Of a DNA stretch of 41,280 nucleotides, positions 36,441-41,280 are shown in pieces; the first letter of the stretch is position 1, and each line of letters begins with the position of its first letter. Origin of the DNA: CAYHWW01 sp964360145 (GTDB lineage: Bacteria > Bdellovibrionota > UBA1018 > CAYHWW01); the NCBI GenBank assembly GCA_964360145.1, contig CAYHWW010000013.1, positions 1 to 41,280 on the forward strand, read 5' to 3'. The notes below the pieces were generated by a model. It was given only the letters and a program-made list of their open reading frames with translations, was not told the DNA's origin and did not search any database. The translations under genes and the position numbers were made by a program.

Positions 36441-39400
36441 ATGACTATTCACTTTTACCCTCTTACACTTTTCCGCAAAATGGGCGCTGGCCTCTGGGTA
36501 GTCGTATTCACGTTGCTCGCCGGTGCACAAAATGGCGCATGGGCGGCGAGACAGCCACGGGTTGATGCTGCAACGAATGTTTGTGTTACGGCTCTTACCG
36601 GAGCTGCGCCGCAGGCGCAGTCGACGCAACCCGTAGAAATTCGCACCCTCGACGATCTCTTTCGCGCCTTTACGCGAAACCTCGTCGTTGATCTCTCTAA
36701 AAAATCACAGAAGCACGCCTTTGAAATCTATCTCTCCATGAAGTTTGGTGATGCGAACACAAAGCTTGATGGTGCGACAGATCAAATTGCTAGCGAACTC
36801 ACGAGTCACCCAGAGCTTAAAAAAGAGCCTTTCAGAAATTTTGTATTAGACGAGCAGTCCCGCGAGTACCCGGTGACAGATCAACTAAAGCAGTTCATCG
36901 AGCCTCTTGTAAAAGCCACGGGCCAGATTCGTTCGAGCCTATTTCAGATCGAAGCCAATATTGGATACTGGCGCCGTATTCTACAATACGCTGACGCCAC
37001 TGCCCCTGCGCCGCAACCCCAGGGCCAAGAGATTTCTCGTGAAGAGCGGGCTCGACTTCGCCAAGAATCCCGCGACCGTGAAACAGCGGAACGCGCTCGA
37101 TTCATTACATTCTTAAATTCTATTGTGTCTGAAGCAGAGAGGGCAACTATCGCAGATGCAGCAAAGTCAGGCACAGAGCGAGCGACTCTTCTCTTCGGTA
37201 AGCTCGTGCGGGCGCGCACGTTCTTACAAGAAGAAGGCAAAGACCTGCGCCCCATCAATCAAACCATTGTTGATCTCATCAACACGGTGGGCTTTCACGA
37301 TAAATCGATTCAAGACCGCATGAAGTCCCGCGACGGCATGGAGCGCATCACCGCACTTCGCCAAGCCTTATCTGAGCGTGATACGTTTGCCATGGCCATG
37401 GGGTTTGCTGGTCACTTTGACGAGGTGCTGACGACCTACGGAATCTCAACGCCGTCTGGTTTTCACTCAGTGGCAGTATTTAATCAGCGTCTCAATGAAG
37501 TGGAGCAAGGCGTGTCGGCTGGCGTGCGCTTAAGCTCTCGTGATGGAGCGCGTCGCACCGTGCGCCACCTCTCACTCATTGAGTCACCGATGCGCTCAAA
37601 ACTTGGTGGCAGTGATTGCTCTTCGCGCACCTATCTGACCCGCGCTCTTGATCCGAATTATCACTATTTCACGCTTACCGACGACGAGGGCCACTCGACC
37701 GGCCACATCACTGTGGTGTTGGGCGAGGCGAAGAATGGGCGCACCAAGGTCAAGTCGGCCTTTGTCGATAAGATTCAAAACGTGCCCAACACTGATTTGC
37801 CGCTCATGATGGAGGCCGTGCGTAGAAGCCTACTGCAAAAGGGCTATATTCTCGCCATTCCTGAGAATATCGGTGATCACAACGGTATTTCTAATGAGCA
37901 AACGACGCGAGACTTCGTGCGCCGCAACATCGGTCTTGATGAAAGCATTCAGCTTTTAGATTTTAAGCCCCACGCCCATTCGTATAACCTTAAGAATGCG
38001 TACTCGCGGGCGGATCAACGCCTGCCCATGAGGCCGGTGCGTGCGGTTACGCTTTCTACTGGCATTCAGCTTACTGAAGGCGGTCTTGACGCGGCGTGGA
38101 GTGTGGGTCGCATTGAACTTGCGCAGCTTGTTGCCGCCACCATTGAGCTAAAAAATGGGAGCCTTGATGATCAGTTGCGCTACATTCCGGCGATGATGGC
38201 CATTCAGCAGGCGGGGCTCACCCCTGACACTGCGTTTGAAGCGACGCTCAACGGGTGGCTTGCAGATAGAAATCAGCCTCTACGTCTTCGCCGTCAGGTG
38301 ATGACGCATTATCTGACGCAAAAGACGCGCACTCTCAATGACCTACTCGACACGTTCAGTCGCGAAGAGCAAATGACTCTCGTGCAGAACATGCTCGATA
38401 CGCCGCGCTACAAAGACTTTGTGCTGAAGCCTCGTGGCCAGCTACCGGGGCTCATGGTGCGTGTTCGCGGCAATCAAAAAGTGCGTGATCAATTAGTTGC
38501 TGCGTACAATCAACGCATCAGCCGCGAGATCAACCTTGTGCTTGACGCTGCTGATATTGAATCGCCTCGGGCTGCCCAGATCGTCGCTAGCCTGAGCGAT
38601 GGTTTAAGCTCCACCGAAATCACCACCGTGGCCCCCTTGCTCGCACTCACGGGCGGCACAAGCATTCATACGCAAATGGAACAAGCGATCTTTGATTCTT
38701 TCATCAAGGGTCTGGTCACCGACTTTGCTCTGGGCCGCACACTCGGCGTGGGCCTTACCCATGAATCTGAGGCGGTAAGAAACTTCGCTAATAGACTGCT
38801 CAGCCATACGGCTTCAACCGGAGCACGCCCCATTCAGCAAGCGTTTCAAAATATCAGCACCATCGCTGCTGACCGCGCCATATCTTTTGAAGAAGCCGCC
38901 ATGCAGTGGCTCTCAAATACTTCTGGAGCGCCAGAGGCTAAGGCACAGTTTCTACTCTGCCACTTTGGCAGTCGTGTGTATTCGGTCTACCAGGCGACGA
39001 TTCCGGCGGCACAGCAGGCGGCAGTCAACAACGCCCGTGATGAGACAAGCACCGTGCGCCTCTTTAGCCAGGCTGCCATTGATCGTGGCCATGATCTCTC
39101 AGTGTTTGATGGCGTGAAGGCTGAAGCCTACCTGCTGATCACACCAGAACCCATGACCCACGGCACACCCGTGACGTTCTCGATGGGCAGCCCCGCCAAC
39201 GAACAGAATCGCGGTAATGATGAGACTAGGCACACGGTCACACTCACTAGGCCGATTGCTATGCAGGCTACTGGTGTGACGCAATTACAGTATTACTTAC
39301 TTACGGGTCTAAACCCCTCGTCATTTAAAGAGGCAAGCCACGCTGAGGGCGACCACATCGTTCTTAATAGTGTTGAGATCAATAAAGACCATCCGGTAGA

Positions 39401-39887
39401 GCAAGTCTCGCAAGAAGAGGCCGTTGCCTACACTCAGCTCATGAACCAAAAAGCAGGTCGTGATCTCTACAGAATCTCTAGCGAAGCAGAGCGCGAGTTC
39501 GCTACGCGTGGTGGCGCAGAGACTCGATTCTTCTGGGGTGATGATGAGGCCCAGATTGATGAGTATGCCTGGTACTTTGGAAACTCTAGCAACCGCACAC
39601 ACCGCGTAGCGAGTAAGCGTCCTAATGCCTACGGTATCTACGACCTCGCAGGTCATCTCTGGGAGTGGCAGCTAGACGTGTATAACGATCACTATGCACT
39701 CACTAGCGACGAACTAGCAGCGACTACGCAAGATCCTATGGTTTCTATGGAGGGCTCCTACCGCGTGATCCGTGGCGGTAGCTGGAGCTACTACGCCAGG
39801 TGCGTGCGTTCCGCTCAGCGCAGCAACGATCCTCCGGGGTACCGCTCCTACGATGTTGGCTTCCGCTTCGTGAGGGCATTCCAGTAA
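36441..39887 (+). CDS. DGR target protein 2: large exported protein with C-terminal FGE-sulfatase/C-type-lectin-like domain
   Basis: The 1148-residue protein starts 2 bp after target 1. A signal peptide is visible (basic LFRKMG, core GLWVVVFTLLAGA, cleavage near AWA). A highly charged helix lies at about residues 195-235. An unrecognised domain near residues 375-540 includes SDCSSRTYLTRALD, and a long helical region follows. The SUMF1/FGE-like domain occupies about residues 895-1148 (FSMGSPANEQNRG, MQATGVTQLQYYLLTGLNPSSF, HPVEQVSQEEAVAY, NAYGIYDLAGHLWEWQLDVY) and ends in the variable repeat at 1105-1145. ATG 36441 has GAGGA at 36424-36428, inside the tail of VR1; ATG 36480 is an alternative start. 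A surface- or periplasm-exposed binding role is inferred. Confidence 0.9.
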   Translation: MTIHFYPLTLFRKMGAGLWVVVFTLLAGAQNGAWAARQPRVDAATNVCVTALTGAAPQAQSTQPVEIRTLDDLFRAFTRNLVVDLSKKSQKHAFEIYLSMKFGDANTKLDGATDQIASELTSHPELKKEPFRNFVLDEQSREYPVTDQLKQFIEPLVKATGQIRSSLFQIEANIGYWRRILQYADATAPAPQPQGQEISREERARLRQESRDRETAERARFITFLNSIVSEAERATIADAAKSGTERATLLFGKLVRARTFLQEEGKDLRPINQTIVDLINTVGFHDKSIQDRMKSRDGMERITALRQALSERDTFAMAMGFAGHFDEVLTTYGISTPSGFHSVAVFNQRLNEVEQGVSAGVRLSSRDGARRTVRHLSLIESPMRSKLGGSDCSSRTYLTRALDPNYHYFTLTDDEGHSTGHITVVLGEAKNGRTKVKSAFVDKIQNVPNTDLPLMMEAVRRSLLQKGYILAIPENIGDHNGISNEQTTRDFVRRNIGLDESIQLLDFKPHAHSYNLKNAYSRADQRLPMRPVRAVTLSTGIQLTEGGLDAAWSVGRIELAQLVAATIELKNGSLDDQLRYIPAMMAIQQAGLTPDTAFEATLNGWLADRNQPLRLRRQVMTHYLTQKTRTLNDLLDTFSREEQMTLVQNMLDTPRYKDFVLKPRGQLPGLMVRVRGNQKVRDQLVAAYNQRISREINLVLDAADIESPRAAQIVASLSDGLSSTEITTVAPLLALTGGTSIHTQMEQAIFDSFIKGLVTDFALGRTLGVGLTHESEAVRNFANRLLSHTASTGARPIQQAFQNISTIAADRAISFEEAAMQWLSNTSGAPEAKAQFLLCHFGSRVYSVYQATIPAAQQAAVNNARDETSTVRLFSQAAIDRGHDLSVFDGVKAEAYLLITPEPMTHGTPVTFSMGSPANEQNRGNDETRHTVTLTRPIAMQATGVTQLQYYLLTGLNPSSFKEASHAEGDHIVLNSVEINKDHPVEQVSQEEAVAYTQLMNQKAGRDLYRISSEAEREFATRGGAETRFFWGDDEAQIDEYAWYFGNSSNRTHRVASKRPNAYGIYDLAGHLWEWQLDVYNDHYALTSDELAATTQDPMVSMEGSYRVIRGGSWSYYARCVRSAQRSNDPPGYRSYDVGFRFVRAFQ
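36452..36473 (+). repeat. 22-bp element following VR1
   Basis: The sequence cttttaccctcttacac plus TTTTC is identical to 39897-39918. It starts 24 bp after the end of VR1 and encodes part of the amino-terminal leader of target 2. Either a cis-acting DGR element or a trace of target duplication. Confidence 0.8.
39753..39875 (+). repeat. DGR variable repeat 2 (VR2)
   Basis: This 123-bp segment at the 3' end of target gene 2 pairs with VR1 (36305-36427). It encodes RGGSWSYYARCVRSAQR and ends with VGFRFVR. Variable residues are 1110, 1114, 1116, 1117, 1121, 1126, 1128-1131 and 1136-1138. It keeps more adenines at variable sites than VR1. A 22-bp shared element and a perfect hairpin follow, so it has the more complete set of cis signals. 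Confidence 0.93.
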
Positions 39888-39896
39888 TTCTTAGCG

Positions 39897-39918
39897 CTTT
39901 TACCCTCTTACACTTTTC
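39897..39918 (+). repeat. 22-bp element following VR2
   Basis: Identical copy of 36452-36473, here 21 bp after the end of VR2 and outside any gene. The three-base difference in spacing from VR1 argues that it is not just part of the copied tract. Confidence 0.8.
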
Positions 39919-39925
39919 TCTATAT

Positions 39926-39942
39926 GCGGCGCGAAGCGCCGC
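39926..39942 (+). promoter_or_regulatory. Perfect hairpin downstream of VR2
   Basis: The arms gcggcgc and gcgccgc flank a GAA loop. It lies 51 bp after VR2, in the place where DGR targets such as the Bordetella phage mtd gene have a short hairpin/cruciform that promotes retrohoming. A T-run at about 39953-39958 begins some 10 bases after the stem, so a transcription terminator function is also possible. Nothing equivalent is seen after VR1. Confidence 0.6.
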
Positions 39943-40066
39943 TTCCCCGCGATTTTTTTGAAAACAAGACACACGCTGCAATATATTTTTTCAAATACTC
40001 GTTCATGATCTTGATCGAAAGCTGACGTGCAATTGCAATTTTTGCCGATAGAAGTTCCCAGGCAAT

Positions 40067-40080
40067 TGTAAATATTTACA
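40067..40080. promoter_or_regulatory. 14-bp perfect palindrome upstream of HRDC-avd-RT operon
   Basis: tgtaaatatttaca is fully self-complementary and lies 61 bp before the HRDC gene in an AT-rich spacer. It looks like an operator half-site pair. A weak promoter candidate, TTGATC (40011-40016) and TGCAAT (40034-40039), lies just upstream. Confidence 0.4.
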
Positions 40081-40105
40081 GAACGTAGTGACATCACTGT
40101 ATCGC

Positions 40106-40133
40106 CGCAGTAATCACTGCGAGCCAAGGGGGT
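40106..40133 (+). promoter_or_regulatory. Small hairpin and ribosome binding site of HRDC gene
   Basis: A 6-bp stem (cgcagt/actgcg, loop AATC, 40106-40121) is followed by AAGGGGGT at 40126-40133, which is 8 bases before ATG 40142. This strong site decides the start against the upstream in-frame ATG at 40088. Confidence 0.5.
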
Positions 40134-40141
40134 TCTGTTTT

Positions 40142-40657
40142 ATGTTAGTAAAAGTAATGTCCCTTGCATTTAACGCCGTGATCGAGGACTTCGACGACAC
40201 CGAGCTTCAAGATTTCTTGAAGCAGTTTTCGGTGTTCAGCATCCGTGACCATTTCTTCATGAGGGGCGAAGTCCCGTATCTGGCATTCATTATAAAATAT
40301 CTGCCACGACGCACAGACATACAAGTCGATGCGGCGTCGCAAACCACGTCAACATGGAGGGACAACAAGAAGTCATACGACGAATCGTGGCGGCAGTTGC
40401 TCGATGAATCTGACATGCAGTTCTTTAATCTACTAAGAAAGTGGAGGATTTTGCGGGCACGTAAAGATGGTGTCGCGCCATACATCATACTTACAAATAA
40501 GCAGCTTGCGCTGATCATTAAGGCAAAGCCGCAGTCTCTTGCTGATCTTGAAAAAATTGAAGGCATCGGCAAGGGCAAGCTTGAGAAATACGGGGACGAG
40601 ATTCTGGCGATGACCAAGGTCGATTCAGGCCCGAGCACAGATGGAGCGGCCTCATGA
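40142..40657 (+). CDS. HRDC-domain DGR accessory protein
   Basis: The 171-residue protein has an amino-terminal region of about 85 residues that I do not recognise (FDDTELQDFLKQFSVFSIRDHFF) and a carboxy-terminal HRDC domain at about residues 90-160. The pattern is LLRKWRILRARKDGVAPYIILTN, then KPQSLADLEKIEGIGKGKLEKYGDEIL. HRDC domains bind nucleic acid in RecQ helicases and RNase D, and stand-alone HRDC proteins are known as accessory genes of some DGRs. It overlaps the avd gene by ATGA and would assist template RNA or target DNA handling; that role is inferred. Confidence 0.88.
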   Translation: MLVKVMSLAFNAVIEDFDDTELQDFLKQFSVFSIRDHFFMRGEVPYLAFIIKYLPRRTDIQVDAASQTTSTWRDNKKSYDESWRQLLDESDMQFFNLLRKWRILRARKDGVAPYIILTNKQLALIIKAKPQSLADLEKIEGIGKGKLEKYGDEILAMTKVDSGPSTDGAAS

Positions 40658-41046
40658 AAAAAGATGAAGCCCAGGATCAAAAATACTATCAAGATGCAGA
40701 AGACCTACCCGTATTCGTAAAGTGGATGGATTTTATAAAGTGGTTACTCATCACCACCGAAAAATTTCCGAAGAAGGCGCGCTATACGCATGTGGTGCGC
40801 ATCAACGACATCGCGCTTGATGTGATCGAGGAGTTGGTAGAGGCGCGATATAGTAAGGCGAAGATACCGCACCTCATGCGGGTGAACCTGATGCTTGAGA
40901 AAATTAGGGTTCTTTTGCGTATCTGCTATGAGTCGAGGTTTCTACCGCACGAAGCCTATAAAAAAGCGATGTTAGGCATCAATGATGTGGGGCGCATGAT
41001 CGGTGGATGGATGCGCCAGCAAAAACAGAAGGGAGCACCAGCATGA
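40654..41046 (+). CDS. avd: DGR accessory variability determinant (Avd-like four-helix protein)
   Basis: The 130-residue helical protein fits the Avd/S23-like four-helix-bundle family: WLLITTEKFPKKARYTHVVRI, ALDVIEELVEARYSK, HLMRVNLMLEKIRVLLRIC and the closing INDVGRMIGGWMRQQ. Avd forms a basic barrel-like pentamer that binds the DGR reverse transcriptase and template RNA and is needed for mutagenic retrohoming. ATG 40654 overlaps the HRDC stop and the RT start overlaps its own stop, so the three proteins are coupled. Confidence 0.93.
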   Translation: MKKDEAQDQKYYQDAEDLPVFVKWMDFIKWLLITTEKFPKKARYTHVVRINDIALDVIEELVEARYSKAKIPHLMRVNLMLEKIRVLLRICYESRFLPHEAYKKAMLGINDVGRMIGGWMRQQKQKGAPA

Positions 41047-41280
41047 AGCGGGTGGGATATCTCTTTGAGCGCATCACATCATTTGAAAATCTAATGAAAG
41101 CGGCCAAGAAGTCCATGCGAGGTAAACGCCACAAGCGTTCGGCTGCCACATTTTTCTTTAGAATGGAGAATGATGTTATCCGAATCTCGCAAGAGCTTGA
41201 GAGCGGTACATATAAGCCTGGCCCTTATGATCAGTTCGAGATCAGAGAACCAAAGGTCAGAAAAATATGTAGTTCAACCT
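41043..41280 (+). CDS. DGR-type reverse transcriptase, 3'-truncated by window end
   Basis: ATG 41043 overlaps the avd stop by four bases and the frame stays open to the end. The 79 visible residues match the amino terminus of DGR and group-II-like reverse transcriptases: LFERITSFENLMKAAKKSMRGKR, then ISQELESGTYKPGPYDQFEIREPKVRKI. The catalytic palm motifs are downstream of the window, so activity cannot be judged. In DGRs this enzyme copies the template repeat with adenine-specific errors. Identity is supported by the start pattern plus the avd and HRDC context. Confidence 0.92.
   Translation, partial: MKRVGYLFERITSFENLMKAAKKSMRGKRHKRSAATFFFRMENDVIRISQELESGTYKPGPYDQFEIREPKVRKICSST

Noticed and set aside
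39919..40141. Search for the template repeat in the spacer between target 2 and HRDC
   Set aside because: The spacer contains the 22-bp element, a hairpin and palindromes but no stretch resembling the variable repeats.
40088..40141. Longer start for the HRDC protein at ATG 40088
   Set aside because: The added residues run through a hairpin and the ribosome site; ATG 40142 has a strong AAGGGGGT at correct spacing.

Overview
The window comes from a Gram-negative bacterium with a GC-rich chromosome. LpxC, a GT9 heptosyltransferase, D,D-heptose activation genes and UDP-glucose dehydrogenase all point to an outer membrane carrying lipopolysaccharide and surface glycans. Gene order (lepA-lepB-pyrB-pyrC-carA, ruvCAB) and protein style recall deltaproteobacterial or Bdellovibrionota genomes; this placement is an inference, not a demonstration.

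Layout. Positions 1-7936 hold housekeeping genes: the 3' part of lepA, a signal peptidase I homologue with an altered active site, pyrB, pyrC, carA, a conserved unknown and speA. Positions 7972-26891 are a surface-polysaccharide region: six GT2 glycosyltransferases, a GT9 heptosyltransferase, two GT-C-like membrane proteins plus a third polytopic protein, a flippase-like membrane protein, an amidotransferase, a PlsC-like acyltransferase, Ugd, and a heptose kinase/guanylyltransferase pair. A HepT-MntA type HEPN/nucleotidyltransferase module and an exported gluzincin-type metalloprotease sit among them. Positions 26937-29289 encode an alpha-oxoamine synthase followed by a GNAT-like protein, a possible sphingolipid-type pair. 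Then come ruvC-ruvA-ruvB, lpxC, an rfbC-like epimerase, a 2-hydroxyacid dehydrogenase and tRNA-Pro(GGG).

Downstream of the tRNA the base composition becomes visibly less GC-rich and an accessory element begins. It is a diversity-generating retroelement (DGR): two tandem exported proteins with C-terminal formylglycine-generating-enzyme/C-type-lectin-like domains (34973-36439 and 36441-39887), then an operon of an HRDC-domain protein, an Avd-type four-helix protein and a DGR-type reverse transcriptase cut by the window end. The last 123 bp of similarity in the two targets (36305-36427 and 39753-39875) are variable repeats. They differ at 17 positions, all at codon positions 1 or 2, never 3, and every difference fits adenine in a shared template. 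The template repeat itself is not in the window and is expected beyond 41280. Both variable repeats are followed by an identical 22-bp element, and the second also by a perfect 7-bp-stem hairpin.

The DGR is the most interesting system here: it would diversify two exported ligand-binding proteins by mutagenic retrohoming. Other notable points are the Ser-to-Phe change at the expected LepB nucleophile, the possible ceramide-type gene pair, and a mirrored pair of hairpins at 12403-12475.
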